A stretch of DNA of 64,000 nt, taken from positions 62,001 to 126,000 of the forward strand of contig NZ_JAAIIF010000006.1 in assembly GCF_012932675.1 (NCBI RefSeq). The letters are read 5' to 3'. Origin of the DNA: Bifidobacterium erythrocebi. Its GTDB lineage: Bacteria > Actinomycetota > Actinomycetes > Actinomycetales > Bifidobacteriaceae. Within the stretch, counting starts at the first letter, position 1. The number at the start of each line of letters is the position of its first letter. Of this stretch, positions 36,595 to 46,614 are shown piece after piece. The notes under the pieces are model-generated. The model did no database searches. It was given only the letters and a program-made list of their open reading frames with translations, and had not been told where the DNA came from. The position numbers were made by a program, and so were the translations under genes.

Positions 36595-37716
36595 ATGGCA
36601 GAATTTGATTTCTCCGAGGCGATTTCGGAGGCTCGTGCGAAGTACGACTCCATCGCCCAGGCTTTGGATATGGACCGCATGAAGGAGCAGATCGCCGAGC
36701 TGGAGCAGCAGGCGGCCGAGCCGGGCCTGTGGGACGATCCCGAGAACGCGCAGAAGGTGACCAGCCGCCTGTCCGCGGCGCAGGCGCAGCTCAAGCGCCT
36801 CAATTCCGCATCCCAGCGCATCGACGATGTGGAGACCCTGGTCGAGCTCGGCCAGGAGGAGGACGACGCCGACACCCTCGCCGAGGCGCAGGACGAGGTG
36901 AAGAAGATCCAGAGCGACCTGGACGATATGGAGATCCAGACGCTGCTGGACGGCGAGTACGACGAGCGTTCGGCGGTCGTCACGATCCGTTCCGGCGCCG
37001 GCGGCGTGGATGCCGCCGATTTCGCCCAGATGCTGCTGCGCATGTACCTGAGGTACTGCGAGCGCAATGGTTTCAAGGCCAAGGTGATGGACACCTCGTA
37101 CGCCGAGGAGGCCGGCATCAAGTCGGCCACGTTCCAGGTGGACGCGCCGTACGCGTATGGCCGTCTGTCCGTCGAGGGCGGCACGCATCGTCTGGTGCGT
37201 ATCTCCCCGTTCGACAACCAGGGCCGCCGCCAGACGAGCTTCGCCGCGGTCGAGGTCGTGCCGCTGGTCGAGGCGACCGATCACATCGACATCCCGGATT
37301 CGGATATCCGCGTGGATACGTACTGCTCCTCCGGCCCCGGCGGCCAGGGCGTGAACACGACTTACTCGGCCGTGCGCATCACCCACCTTCCCACCGGCCT
37401 GGTCGTGACCATGCAGGACGAGCGCTCGCAGATCCAGAACCGTGCCGCCGCCATGGCCGTGCTGCAGTCCCGACTGCTGGTGCTGCGCCACGAGGAGGAG
37501 GCCAAGAAGAAGAAGGAGCTGGCAGGCGACATCAAGGCCAGCTGGGGCGATCAGATGCGTTCGTACGTGCTGCACCCCTATCAGATGGTCAAGGATCTGC
37601 GCACCGGCTATGAGACCTCGCAGACCCAGGCCGTGTTCGACGGCGATCTGGACGGCTTCATCCAGGCCGGCATCCGCTGGCGCCATGAGCAGCGTCGCGC
37701 CAAGGCCGCGGAGTAA
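36595..37716 (+). CDS. prfB: Peptide chain release factor 2
   Basis: A 373-residue release factor for UAA and UGA codons. The peptide-release GGQ motif is in GPGGQGVN (about residues 248-251), and the stop-codon motif SPF is in RISPFDNQ. The frame is uninterrupted, so the programmed +1 frameshift found in Escherichia coli and many other bacteria is absent here. AAGGTGA lies before the ATG. ftsE follows after 53 bp, the order known from other actinobacteria. Confidence 0.96.
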   Translation: MAEFDFSEAISEARAKYDSIAQALDMDRMKEQIAELEQQAAEPGLWDDPENAQKVTSRLSAAQAQLKRLNSASQRIDDVETLVELGQEEDDADTLAEAQDEVKKIQSDLDDMEIQTLLDGEYDERSAVVTIRSGAGGVDAADFAQMLLRMYLRYCERNGFKAKVMDTSYAEEAGIKSATFQVDAPYAYGRLSVEGGTHRLVRISPFDNQGRRQTSFAAVEVVPLVEATDHIDIPDSDIRVDTYCSSGPGGQGVNTTYSAVRITHLPTGLVVTMQDERSQIQNRAAAMAVLQSRLLVLRHEEEAKKKKELAGDIKASWGDQMRSYVLHPYQMVKDLRTGYETSQTQAVFDGDLDGFIQAGIRWRHEQRRAKAAE

Positions 37717-37769
37717 CACTTCCCGCTCCCGCATGATCGTGCGGCGGGGACGGAAACGGAAGGAATGAC

Positions 37770-38918
37770 ATGGCACTGATTTCGTTGAATCATGTGAGCA
37801 AGATCTACCCCAAGGGGACCAGACCCGCGCTCAACGATGTCAATCTCGACATCGAGCGCGGCGATTTCGTGTTCCTGGTGGGCGCTTCGGGCTCCGGCAA
37901 GACCACCTTGCTGAGTCTGCTGCTGCGTGAGGAGGAGGCCACGGAGGGCGAGATCCGAGTCGCCGGCAACGATCTGCGGCGCATCACCAATCGGCAGGTG
38001 CCGCAGTACCGTCGTTCCATCGGTTTCGTGTTCCAGGACTACAAGCTGCTGAACAACAAGACCGTGTGGCAGAACGTCGCGTTCGCCCTGGAGGTCATCG
38101 GCATGCGCCGTTCGGCGATCAAGTCGATGGTGCCGAAGGTGCTGGAGACCGTGGGGCTCACCGGCAAGGAGAAAAGCTATCCGCATGAGCTGTCCGGCGG
38201 CGAGCAGCAGCGTGTGGCCATCGCCCGCGCCTATGTGAACCACCCGCAGATCCTGCTTGCCGACGAGCCTACGGGCAACCTCGACCCGACCACTTCGCTG
38301 GGCATCATGGAGGTGCTGGATGCCATCAACCGCACCGGCACCACCGTGGTCATGGCCACGCATAACGAGGAGATCGTCAATTCGATGCGCAAGCGTGTGG
38401 TCGAGCTGCACAGCGGCAGCATCGTGCGTGACGAGGAGCATGGTTCCTATGATTCCGCGGTGTTCTTCCCCGATTCCGAAGTGACGAGCAAATCCCATCA
38501 GGCGCTGCGTTCGAGCGGTGGCGTCGATATGGTGGGCGGCGAGCCGCACACCGCCGTGGATGCGATGCATGCCGCGGCCATCGCGGCGCATGTCATGGAC
38601 GGGGGAGAGGGCATCGCCCGCCTGGCCCAGTCCGTGCATTCCGGTCGTACCGGTCGCTATGGCGAGGCGTTCGCCTCCCCCGAGGACACCATGACCTGGG
38701 GCAGGGGCCTGCCGTTGGACGAGATGGCGAAGGATGAGCGGAACGGCGGTCAGGGCGATTCCCAGGGTGCCGCGCCCGCGCAGGGCGACGAGGCGTTCAT
38801 GCCGCCGGCACCGCCGGTTCCGCCGTCCGCGCCCGCCGCGCCGACACCGCCTGCCCCGCCGCAACCGCCGGCAGCGGACCATGGCATTCGAACCGATGAT
38901 CAGGAGGGTACCCGATGA
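37770..38918 (+). CDS. ftsE: Cell-division ATP-binding protein FtsE with long C-terminal extension
   Basis: A 382-residue protein. Residues 1-228 are a normal ABC ATPase (Walker A GASGSGKT at 38-45, signature LSGGEQQR, Walker [15 protein letters not shown]-loop MATHNEE). FtsE usually ends at about 230 residues. The extra 150 residues are low complexity, with a basic/acidic middle and a C-terminal run of Pro-Pro-Ala-type repeats. It works with FtsX in the membrane to control peptidoglycan hydrolysis at the septum. The stop overlaps the ftsX start. Confidence 0.9.
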   Translation: MALISLNHVSKIYPKGTRPALNDVNLDIERGDFVFLVGASGSGKTTLLSLLLREEEATEGEIRVAGNDLRRITNRQVPQYRRSIGFVFQDYKLLNNKTVWQNVAFALEVIGMRRSAIKSMVPKVLETVGLTGKEKSYPHELSGGEQQRVAIARAYVNHPQILLADEPTGNLDPTTSLGIMEVLDAINRTGTTVVMATHNEEIVNSMRKRVVELHSGSIVRDEEHGSYDSAVFFPDSEVTSKSHQALRSSGGVDMVGGEPHTAVDAMHAAAIAAHVMDGGEGIARLAQSVHSGRTGRYGEAFASPEDTMTWGRGLPLDEMAKDERNGGQGDSQGAAPAQGDEAFMPPAPPVPPSAPAAPTPPAPPQPPAADHGIRTDDQEGTR

Positions 38919-39838
38919 GAATGCGATTCATCCTTTCGGAAACGTGGACGAGTCTGAAGCGCAACGTGCCGATGATCATCTCGGTCATGCTCGTCACGTT
39001 CATCTCCTTCGTGTTCATCGGCGCCTCCGCGCTGTTGCAGGTCCAGGTCAACAAGGCCAAGGGCGACTGGTATTCCAAGGTCGAGGTCGTGGTCTACCTG
39101 TGCCCGGACGGCACCAGCCAGGCCGCCACCTGCGCCGCGGGCAAGGCACCTACCCAGCAGGAGATCGTGGAACTCGAGGACTTCATCCACCAGGAGCTGC
39201 GCGACAACGTCTCCAAGATCACCTATGTGAGCCGTGAGGACTTCTACAAGAACACCTTCCTGAAGAAATACCCGGACGGCAAATACCAAGGGCGCACCCT
39301 GACCGCCGCCGACATGCAGGACTCCCTCCAGCTCAAATTGAAAGATCCGACCAAATACAAGATGGTCTCCGAGGTATTGTCCGGCAAGAGCGGCGTGGAA
39401 AGCGTGGTCGACCAGAAACAGATCTTCGACCCGGTGTTCGCCGTGCTCAACCGCGCCACGGTGGTCACGGTGACGCTCGCCGCCGTCATGGTGGTCGTGG
39501 CGATCCTGCTGACCGGAACCACGATCCGCATGTCCGCCGCGTCACGCAAGAACGAGACGGAGATCATGCGACTGGTCGGCGCCTCGAACTGGACGATCCA
39601 GCTGCCGTTCATCCTGGAAGGGCTCTTCGCCTCCCTGGTGGGTTCGCTGCTGGCATGCGGCACACTGGCCGCGATCGTGCAGGTGTTCATCACCGATGGC
39701 GTCGCGCAGTCGGTGAGCTGGATCCCGTTCGTCACGCAGGCGACGGTGTGGCTCGTCTCGCCGGCGCTGATCGCGGGGGCGCTGCTGCTGTCCGTCATCG
39801 CGTCCGTCGTCTCCCTGCACCGCTACCTCAAGGCCTGA
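38915..39838 (+). CDS. ftsX: Cell-division protein FtsX
   Basis: A 307-residue four-span membrane protein: an N-terminal segment, a large extracellular loop (about residues 45-170) and three C-terminal segments in a MacB/FtsX-like arrangement. The loop contains two cysteines (LCPDG...ATCAAG). The start overlaps the ftsE stop (ATGA), so translation is coupled. The CHAP hydrolase gene that follows fits a FtsEX-activated enzyme of the PcsB kind. Confidence 0.93.
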   Translation: MRMRFILSETWTSLKRNVPMIISVMLVTFISFVFIGASALLQVQVNKAKGDWYSKVEVVVYLCPDGTSQAATCAAGKAPTQQEIVELEDFIHQELRDNVSKITYVSREDFYKNTFLKKYPDGKYQGRTLTAADMQDSLQLKLKDPTKYKMVSEVLSGKSGVESVVDQKQIFDPVFAVLNRATVVTVTLAAVMVVVAILLTGTTIRMSAASRKNETEIMRLVGASNWTIQLPFILEGLFASLVGSLLACGTLAAIVQVFITDGVAQSVSWIPFVTQATVWLVSPALIAGALLLSVIASVVSLHRYLKA

Positions 39839-39896
39839 TTGACGGTTCAGGAACTGCCGCTACAATGTGCCGAAGGAAGTAGGAGGTCCCACAGTA

Positions 39897-41354
39897 GTGA
39901 ACAAGCGAACAAAGTCCGCGAAAGCCGTCATCGGCATGGCCATCTCATGCGCGACGGTCATGGCCGCGGGATTGGCGGTCACCACCACGAACGTGCCGAC
40001 CGCGCGAGCGGCATCCTATGCGGAGTTGCAGCAGAAGAAAGCCAATCATGAGAACCTCAAGGCGCAGCTCGCCGGAGTGAACTCCGACCTGGCCAGCACC
40101 ATCGAGGAACTGAACGATCTGGCCAACAACCAGATTCCGGCCGCCCAGCAGGCCGCCCAGGAGGCGTTGCAGGCGTCGTACCAGGCGCAGAGCCTGGCCG
40201 ATGCGACGAACCAGCGTCTTGAGGCTGCCAAGCAGGACAAGGCCACGCTTGAGCAGAAGATCAAGGAGACCGGCATCGAATACGACGATGCCAAGGATTC
40301 CGTCGCCGAGATCGCACGCAACAGCTTCCACGGCTCCGACGCGTCCAAGATGATGGACGTGGTCACCGACGCCAAGACCACCGACGAATTCGTGGCGCAG
40401 ATGCAGTCCGACGCCGCGGCCGCGCGTTCCGCGTCCAATACGGCGGACGCGGCCGCCACCACGCTCAACACGTCGATGAACCGCCAGCAGCGTCTCGACG
40501 CCATCGAACAGCAGATCACCAAGCTCAAGGAACAGGCCGACGCCCAGGCCGCGGCCGCCCAGAAGGCCTCGCAGGACGCCGCCGACAAGCAGAGCAACCT
40601 CGAGGCGCTGCAGGTCAAGGACAGCTCGGTACGCGAACAGCTCGAATCCAAGAAGAGCAGCCTGACCTCGCAAAGCGCCAAGGAGGCGGCTGAAATCGTC
40701 TCCCTGCAGGCGGAACTCGCCGCCATGGCGGCCAAGGCCGCGGCCGAGGAAGCCGCGCGCCGGGCCAGCGCCAGCAGTTACACGCCGTCGAGCGTCGGCC
40801 AGCAGACCGGCAGCTCATCCGGCTCGTCGAACTCCGGTTCCAGCGCCAGCGCCGGTTCCTCCAATACCGCATCCGGCGGCAACACCAGCAGCGGCAATTC
40901 CGGCGGCGGCTCCGCCAGCGGCATGAACTACGCCGTGCCCGGCAGCTGCCCCGAAGGATCGAGCTACTGCTACGGGCACAACACCGGCAATACGGTGGGC
41001 GGTTCCGCCTACCCGGCACGCCAGTGCACCCTGTGGGCGTATCTGCGCCGCTCCCAGCTGAGCCTGCCCGTGGGTTCCTATATGGGCAACGGCGCACAGT
41101 GGGCGGCCACCGCGCGAGGACTCGGCTATTACGTCAACAACACCCCGCACGTCGGGGCGGCGATGGTGTTCTCCCAGGGCCAGAGCGTCGGCGGCCATTG
41201 GACCGCCGACTGGCAGTACGGCCATGTGGCGGTCGTGGAACGCGTGAACTCCGACGGTTCCGTGCTGATCTCCGAAGGCGGTACCGGATTCTCGACCTTC
41301 CCCGCATGGGAGACCATCTCGAACGCCGGCAACTACCAGTACGTGCACTACTGA
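39897..41354 (+). CDS. CHAP-domain peptidoglycan hydrolase, PcsB-like
   Basis: A 485-residue secreted protein. It has a signal peptide (about 1-38, cleavage near ARAASYA), a long coiled coil (40-285), a Ser/Gly-rich linker (295-350) and a C-terminal CHAP domain with the catalytic Cys in ARQCTLWAY and His in YGHVAVVE. AGGAGG is 10 nt before the GTG, and TACAAT lies 31 nt upstream of it. It follows ftsEX by 58 bp, which is the arrangement of PcsB-type hydrolases gated by FtsX. The specific cleaved bond is unknown. Confidence 0.9.
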   Translation: MNKRTKSAKAVIGMAISCATVMAAGLAVTTTNVPTARAASYAELQQKKANHENLKAQLAGVNSDLASTIEELNDLANNQIPAAQQAAQEALQASYQAQSLADATNQRLEAAKQDKATLEQKIKETGIEYDDAKDSVAEIARNSFHGSDASKMMDVVTDAKTTDEFVAQMQSDAAAARSASNTADAAATTLNTSMNRQQRLDAIEQQITKLKEQADAQAAAAQKASQDAADKQSNLEALQVKDSSVREQLESKKSSLTSQSAKEAAEIVSLQAELAAMAAKAAAEEAARRASASSYTPSSVGQQTGSSSGSSNSGSSASAGSSNTASGGNTSSGNSGGGSASGMNYAVPGSCPEGSSYCYGHNTGNTVGGSAYPARQCTLWAYLRRSQLSLPVGSYMGNGAQWAATARGLGYYVNNTPHVGAAMVFSQGQSVGGHWTADWQYGHVAVVERVNSDGSVLISEGGTGFSTFPAWETISNAGNYQYVHY

Positions 41355-41413
41355 TCGGCACATACCGATCGGCACCGCCGGATAGACCGGCCGCCGGCCG
41401 GCAAGCACCCGTG

Positions 41414-41441
41414 ACGCCGCCTGATGCGATTCAGGCGGCGT
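41414..41441. terminator. Terminator hairpin
   Basis: A perfect 11-bp stem with a 6-nt loop after the CHAP gene, followed by TGCTGTTATT. smpB may still be read through. Confidence 0.75.
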
Positions 41442-41489
41442 TGCTGTTATTGTGGAAAGTTGCGAAAACTCTCAGGAAAGGAGGAGACC

Positions 41490-41969
41490 ATGGCCAAGGA
41501 ACAAGGCACGAAGCTGATCGCGCAGAACAAGAAGGCGCGTCATGATTACGCCATCGAAGACAAGTACGAGGCCGGTCTGGTCCTGACGGGCACCGAGGTC
41601 AAATCCCTGCGCGAAGGGCGCGCATCCCTCGCCGAGGCATTCGTCTCCATCGACAGGCGCGGCGAGATGTGGTTGGAGAACGCGAACATCCCCGAATACC
41701 TCAACGGTACGTGGAACAACCATGCGCCCAAGCGCAAGCGCAAGCTGCTGCTGCACGAACGCGAGATCATCAAGCTGTCGAGGCAGAGCGAGGCCAAGGG
41801 GTACACGATCATCCCGCTCAGCCTGTACTTCAAGGACGGCCGTGTGAAGGCGGAGATCGCGCTGGCGCGAGGCAAGCGCGAATTCGACAAGCGCCAGGCG
41901 TTGCGTGAGGAACAGGACAAGCGCGAGGCATTGCGCGCCATGCGCTACGCCAACAAGCGCGTGCGCTGA
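41490..41969 (+). CDS. smpB: SsrA-binding protein
   Basis: A 159-residue trans-translation factor that binds tmRNA. The conserved N-terminal core [35 protein letters not shown] and the basic C-terminal tail ([16 protein letters not shown]) are present. AGGAAAGGAGGAG is directly upstream. No tmRNA gene was seen in the window. Confidence 0.96.
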   Translation: MAKEQGTKLIAQNKKARHDYAIEDKYEAGLVLTGTEVKSLREGRASLAEAFVSIDRRGEMWLENANIPEYLNGTWNNHAPKRKRKLLLHEREIIKLSRQSEAKGYTIIPLSLYFKDGRVKAEIALARGKREFDKRQALREEQDKREALRAMRYANKRVR

Positions 41970-42020
41970 GCGGAATTATGTAGACATGCGGTAAATGCAT
42001 GGCGATGCGGCGGCGGCCCG

Positions 42021-42045
42021 CAACAAGTCTCTGACACACTTGTTG
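42021..42045 (+). other. Hairpin upstream of glmS
   Basis: CAACAAGT pairs perfectly with ACTTGTTG around a 9-nt loop. There is no T run. It may terminate smpB or be part of the glmS leader. No glmS ribozyme was recognised. Confidence 0.4.
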
Positions 42046-42174
42046 TGGAATCGCCGCGTTGCGTGCGGCCGCGGCTCGAAGCGGCGCCTGTGGCGACACG
42101 GCGGCATTCGTGCCATGAAAGCGATATCCGCGCTCCGTCCATCACGGTGCGCGGCGGATTAGGGCTGGTGAAAT

Positions 42175-44067
42175 ATGTGTGGAATCGTCGGATACGCAGG
42201 ACGGATCGAAACCGCGTGCGGCAAGCCGCTGGAGGTCTGCCTCCAAGGCCTGCAACGACTTGAATACCGTGGCTACGATTCGGCGGGCGTGGCATTGAGC
42301 GCACCGGGCATGGACCATGTCGAGGTGCGCAAGAAGGCCGGCCGCCTTTCCAATCTGGTGGAAGACATCGAGCACAACCCGATGCCGATGGCCACGGTGG
42401 GCATCGGCCACACCCGTTGGGCCACCAACGGCGTGCCGAACGACATCAACGCGCATCCGCACACCTCCCGTGACGGCAAGGTCGCCATCATCCACAACGG
42501 CATCATCGAGAACGCCTCCCAGCTGCGTCTCGACCTGCAGACCGAAGGCTATCGTTTCGCCTCCGACACGGACACCGAGGTCGCGGCCAAGCTGCTGGGC
42601 AAGATCACCGACAAGATCATCGAGGAGGAAGGCAAGCCGGACCTGTTCAAGGCCATCCGGCGTCTCGCCCGTATGCTTGAGGGCGCGTTCACCATCCTCG
42701 CCACCGACTGCCGCCAGCCGGACATCGTGGTCGGCGCACGCCATGATTCCCCGCTGGTCGTGGGCCTGGGCGAAGGCGAGAACTTCCTCGGCTCCGATGT
42801 GGCCGCGTTCGTTGCCTACACGAAGCGTGCCATGGAGGTCGATCAGGACCAGGCCGTGTGCGTGAGCGCCGACAAGGTGATCGTCTCCGACTTCATGGGC
42901 AACATCGTGTCCGATCCGAAGGTCTACACCGTGGACTGGGATGCCTCCGCCGCCGAGAAGGGCGGCTGGGATTCCTTCATGGACAAGGAGATCCATGAGG
43001 ATCCCGCAGCGGTGCAGCGCACCCTGCTCGGTCGTCTCGACAAGAACGGCGCGCTCAACCTCGACGAGGTGCGCATCGACGAGCACGACTTCAAGGCCAT
43101 CGACAAGATCATCGTCATCGCCTGCGGCACCGCCGCCTACGCCGGCATGGTCGCCAAATACGCCATCGAACATTGGGTGCGCATCCCCGTCGAGGTCGAG
43201 CTCGCCCACGAATTCCGTTACCGTGACCCGATTCTCACCCCGCGCACGCTGGTCGTCGCCATCTCGCAGTCCGGCGAGACCATGGACACGCTGATGGCGC
43301 TGCGCCACGCCCGCGAACAGGGCTCCAAGGTGCTGGCCATCTGCAATACGCAGGGCGCCACCATTCCGCGCGAATCCGACGCCGTGCTGTACACGCACGC
43401 GGGCCCGGAGGTCGCGGTCGCCTCGACCAAGGCGTTCGTGGCGCAGATCACCGCCGCCTACGTGCTCGGCCTGTACCTTGCGCAGGTGAAGGGCGCGATG
43501 TACCGCGACGAGATCCAGCAGACGCTCGACTCGCTCAAGGACATGCCGCGCAAGATCCAGTGGGTCCTCGACACGCAGACCGACACCATCCAGGCGGCCG
43601 CCAAGCAGATGGTCGATGCCAAGTCGTTCCTGTTCCTCGGCCGCCACGTCGGCTATCCGGTCGCCATGGAAGGCGCGTTGAAGCTCAAGGAGATCGCCTA
43701 CACCTTCACCGAGGGCTTCGCCGCCGGCGAGCTCAAGCACGGACCGATCGCGCTGGTCGACGAAGGCGAGCCGGTCGTGTTCATCGTGCCGCCGGCGCGC
43801 GGCCGCAACGTACTGCATGCCAAGGTGATCTCCGGCATCGAAGAGGTCAAGGCGCGCGGCGCGTACATCATCGCCGTGGCCGAGGAGAACGACGCCGACG
43901 TGGAGCGCTATGCCGACGTGGTGTTCTGGCGCCCGGCATGCCCCACGCTGATGAGCCCGCTGGTGGACGTGGTGCCGCTGCAGCTGTTCGCCATGGACAT
44001 GGCCAAGCTGAAGAAGTACGACGTGGACAAGCCCCGTAACCTCGCCAAGTCCGTTACCGTCGAATAG
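42175..44067 (+). CDS. glmS: Glutamine--fructose-6-phosphate aminotransferase (isomerizing)
   Basis: A 630-residue enzyme making glucosamine-6-phosphate for cell-wall sugars. The glutaminase domain starts MCGIVGYAG, with Cys as the N-terminal nucleophile after Met removal. Two SIS domains follow (SQSGETMDTL and GRHVGYPVAMEGALKLKEI). The C terminus DKPRNLAKSVTVE is the family ending. The leader of about 200 bp has one hairpin. Confidence 0.97.
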   Translation: MCGIVGYAGRIETACGKPLEVCLQGLQRLEYRGYDSAGVALSAPGMDHVEVRKKAGRLSNLVEDIEHNPMPMATVGIGHTRWATNGVPNDINAHPHTSRDGKVAIIHNGIIENASQLRLDLQTEGYRFASDTDTEVAAKLLGKITDKIIEEEGKPDLFKAIRRLARMLEGAFTILATDCRQPDIVVGARHDSPLVVGLGEGENFLGSDVAAFVAYTKRAMEVDQDQAVCVSADKVIVSDFMGNIVSDPKVYTVDWDASAAEKGGWDSFMDKEIHEDPAAVQRTLLGRLDKNGALNLDEVRIDEHDFKAIDKIIVIACGTAAYAGMVAKYAIEHWVRIPVEVELAHEFRYRDPILTPRTLVVAISQSGETMDTLMALRHAREQGSKVLAICNTQGATIPRESDAVLYTHAGPEVAVASTKAFVAQITAAYVLGLYLAQVKGAMYRDEIQQTLDSLKDMPRKIQWVLDTQTDTIQAAAKQMVDAKSFLFLGRHVGYPVAMEGALKLKEIAYTFTEGFAAGELKHGPIALVDEGEPVVFIVPPARGRNVLHAKVISGIEEVKARGAYIIAVAEENDADVERYADVVFWRPACPTLMSPLVDVVPLQLFAMDMAKLKKYDVDKPRNLAKSVTVE

Positions 44068-44093
44068 TCGTAGCGCATGTCGCTGCTTGGCAT

Positions 44094-44167
44094 GGCCGGC
44101 ATACGCCGTTACGTTGCGCATGGATCTGCACAAAGCCGAATGCGCGGCGTTTCGGCGTATGCCGGCC
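44094..44167. terminator. Extended terminator hairpin after glmS
   Basis: A perfect 15-bp outer stem (44094-44108 with 44153-44167) encloses an inner 6-bp stem (GCGCAT with ATGCGC). No T run on the plus strand. Confidence 0.75.
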
Positions 44168-44189
44168 TTCGTGCAGTCGGGAGAGTTTT

Positions 44190-44984
44190 GTGAAACAGGA
44201 GCGTAGGCACCGGTATGTGACCGAGGAACCGCATATTCCGTTCGACTGTACGGTGCTGTATGAGGACGAGCGGATCATTGTGGTGGATAAGCCGCATTTT
44301 CTGGCCACCACGCCTCGTGGTATGTGGTATCGGGAGACGGCGCTGATTCGGCTGCGGCAGACTTATGGCGAACCGGACATCATACCCGCGCACCGGCTGG
44401 ATCGCCTGACCGCGGGCATTGTGGTGTTCGTGCGTGACCGTGCCAGCCGGGGTGCCTACCAGCTGCTGTTCCAGAACCATCTGGCGGTGAAGACCTACGA
44501 ATGTCTGGCGCCGCTCAGACCGATCGGCAGGCCGTGCTTCGGCACCATACGCAAGTTGGAACCGCCCAGGCCGTTTCCGTTGGAACGGCGGTCGCGCATC
44601 GTCAAACAGCGGGGGATACTGCAAGCCTATGAGGAGCCCGGCACGCCGAATGCCGAAACGCTGATCGAACGTGTGGGACTGGGGCATATGGATCGTACGG
44701 GACATCCGCTTTCTGGAATGGACGGCCGCCATATGGTGGCGCGATATGTGCTGCATCCGCGAACCGGCAAGACGCACCAGTTGAGAGTGCACATGAATTC
44801 GCTGGGACTGCCCATCATGGGGGACGACTTCTATCCGCGCATCATCGAACATGCCTACGATGATTTTTCCAATCCGCTGGAACTGGTGGCCCGCGAACTC
44901 GAATTCGACGATCCGCTGACCGGCGAACACCGCCGCTTCACCTCGCGCATCCCCTTGAATGAGGGGTTGGGGGAGTGGCGCTGA
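44190..44984 (+). CDS. RluA-family pseudouridine synthase
   Basis: A 264-residue RNA pseudouridine synthase. The catalytic Asp lies in AHRLDRLTAGIVVFV (about residue 71), and the binding loop RTGKTHQLRVHM is near 188-200. No S4 domain is present. GGGAGAG precedes the GTG at 44190. The RNA target (23S rRNA or tRNA) cannot be told from the sequence. Confidence 0.9.
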   Translation: MKQERRHRYVTEEPHIPFDCTVLYEDERIIVVDKPHFLATTPRGMWYRETALIRLRQTYGEPDIIPAHRLDRLTAGIVVFVRDRASRGAYQLLFQNHLAVKTYECLAPLRPIGRPCFGTIRKLEPPRPFPLERRSRIVKQRGILQAYEEPGTPNAETLIERVGLGHMDRTGHPLSGMDGRHMVARYVLHPRTGKTHQLRVHMNSLGLPIMGDDFYPRIIEHAYDDFSNPLELVARELEFDDPLTGEHRRFTSRIPLNEGLGEWR

Positions 44985-45009
44985 CTGCAAACGACTCACA
45001 TGGACATAC

Positions 45010-45055
45010 ATACGCCGGAGGGCGGCACCCATACGGATGCCGCCCTCCGGCGTAT
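45010..45055. terminator. Bidirectional terminator hairpin
   Basis: A perfect 18-bp stem with a 10-nt loop lies between the convergent pseudouridine synthase and DUF349 genes. Confidence 0.9.
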
Positions 45056-45090
45056 CGCTATGATTCAGGCTGGTGAAAGCCGAAGCCGAA

Positions 45091-46518
45091 TCACTTCACC
45101 GCGTTCAGCCACTGCTCCTTGGTGGCCTTCTCGGCTTCGAGCTTGGCCTTCTTGGCTGGATCGGTTTCGGCTGCGATCTTGGCGTCGAGTTCGGCGAGCT
45201 GGGCGTTGAGCTGCTCCTCGAAGCTGGACTTGCGGGCGTCGGCCTCGGGGTCGGACTGCTTCCAAGCAGCCTCCTCGACGGACTTGATCTGCTTGTCCAC
45301 CTCGTCCAGACGGCCTTCGATGCGGCGCATGTCCTCGCGCGGCACATAGCCGATCTGATCCCACTCGTCCTGAATCGCGGCCAGAGCCTGACGAGCCTGC
45401 TTGGCGGCCTTCTCGTCGGCCACCGGTACCAGCGCCTCGGCCTTCTTCAGCAACTCCTCCTTCTTGGCGAGATTCTCCTTCTCATCGGCGGAGATCTGCT
45501 CACGATCGGCCTGACGGGCATTGAAGAAGGTATCGGCGGCCTCGCGGAAACGAGCCCACAGGGCATCGTCCTCATTGCGGCCTGCACGACCGGCCTTCTT
45601 CCAACGGTCCATCAGCTCGTTGAACTGGCGGGAGGTTTCGCCCCAGGCGGTGGAGTTCTTGATCTCATTAGCCTCGGCGATGATCGCCTCCTTGGCGGCC
45701 TTGGCCTGGTTGCGCTCGTTGTCGCGAGCCTGCGCCCACTTGCGGCGGGACTGGTTGAAGGTGGTGCGGGCGGCGGAGAAACGCTTCCACAGCTCGTCGG
45801 CGTCCTTCTTGTCGATGCGCACGTTGTTGCGCTGGTGTGCCTGCCATTCGTCGAACAGGGCACGGAACTTGTCGGCGGTGGAACGCCAGTTGGTGTTGTC
45901 GCCAAGACCGGCGGCCAGGGCCTCGGCCTTCTCCACGATGGCGGTGCGTCCGGCCACGGCGGCGGCCACGGCGGCCTTGCGGGCTTCGGCCAGCTCGGTC
46001 TTCTTGGCTTCGGCCTTGACCTTCAGGTCTTCGTACTGGGCCTTCAGTGCGGCCAGATCGCCCACCACGGCGGGGGAGTTGGTCTCCTCGGCGAGCATCT
46101 TCATGGTCTCGTCGATCTCGCGGGACTTGATGTTCGAGCTCTTCAGGCGTGCCGCCAGAGCGTCGAGCTTGGCCTTGAGATCCAGGAAGCGACGGGCATA
46201 CAGCGCCAGCGCCTCCTCCTTGGACACGTCGGGGAACTGGCCGACCTCACGCTCGCCTTCGCCTTCCTTGACGAACACGGTGCCGTTCTCGTCGACGCGG
46301 CCGAATGCCTCGGCTTCCTTGACCTGGGCTTCGGTGTAGGTGGCGGCGGCCGGTGCTGCGACGCGGCGGGCTGCCGGCGCGGCCTTCTTGGCGAATGCGG
46401 CGGGGGAGGGAGCGTGGGGCTTCGGAGCGGCGGGCTTCGGTGCCTTGGTCGCTTCGTGCGTTTCCTGTGCGGTGGTCTCGGTGGTGGTTTCGTTCTTGGT
46501 GACGTTGTCGTCGGCCAT
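45091..46518 (-). CDS. DUF349 repeat protein
   Basis: A 475-residue, highly charged helical protein. The first 70 or so residues are Thr/Ala/Pro-rich and disordered. From about 90 on, three to four DUF349 repeats are visible, each with a W-x-x-x-x-R/K-F pattern (LWKRFSAARTTFNQSRR, LWARFREAADTFFNAR). AAGGAG lies before the ATG at 46518. The function is unknown. It is divergent from hisS. Confidence 0.85.
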   Translation of the reverse strand: MADDNVTKNETTTETTAQETHEATKAPKPAAPKPHAPSPAAFAKKAAPAARRVAAPAAATYTEAQVKEAEAFGRVDENGTVFVKEGEGEREVGQFPDVSKEEALALYARRFLDLKAKLDALAARLKSSNIKSREIDETMKMLAEETNSPAVVGDLAALKAQYEDLKVKAEAKKTELAEARKAAVAAAVAGRTAIVEKAEALAAGLGDNTNWRSTADKFRALFDEWQAHQRNNVRIDKKDADELWKRFSAARTTFNQSRRKWAQARDNERNQAKAAKEAIIAEANEIKNSTAWGETSRQFNELMDRWKKAGRAGRNEDDALWARFREAADTFFNARQADREQISADEKENLAKKEELLKKAEALVPVADEKAAKQARQALAAIQDEWDQIGYVPREDMRRIEGRLDEVDKQIKSVEEAAWKQSDPEADARKSSFEEQLNAQLAELDAKIAAETDPAKKAKLEAEKATKEQWLNAVK

Positions 46519-46614
46519 GGCCAGCTCCTTACAGCTTGGAAGTGTGTGCATCGCGCTTCACATCCTGACAGAACAGGAATGTTTGACGCAACCTTCACCT
46601 ATTATATTGATTCC

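Noticed and set aside
36595..37716. Programmed frameshift in prfB
   Set aside because: The reading frame is continuous from the ATG and has no in-frame UGA or CUU-UGA site.
42001..42174. glmS ribozyme
   Set aside because: No recognisable ribozyme core, and such ribozymes are mainly in Firmicutes.
45073..46614. Upstream extension of the hisS frame of about 510 codons
   Set aside because: It is the antisense of the DUF349 gene, which has clear repeats and a Shine-Dalgarno. hisS starts at 46615.
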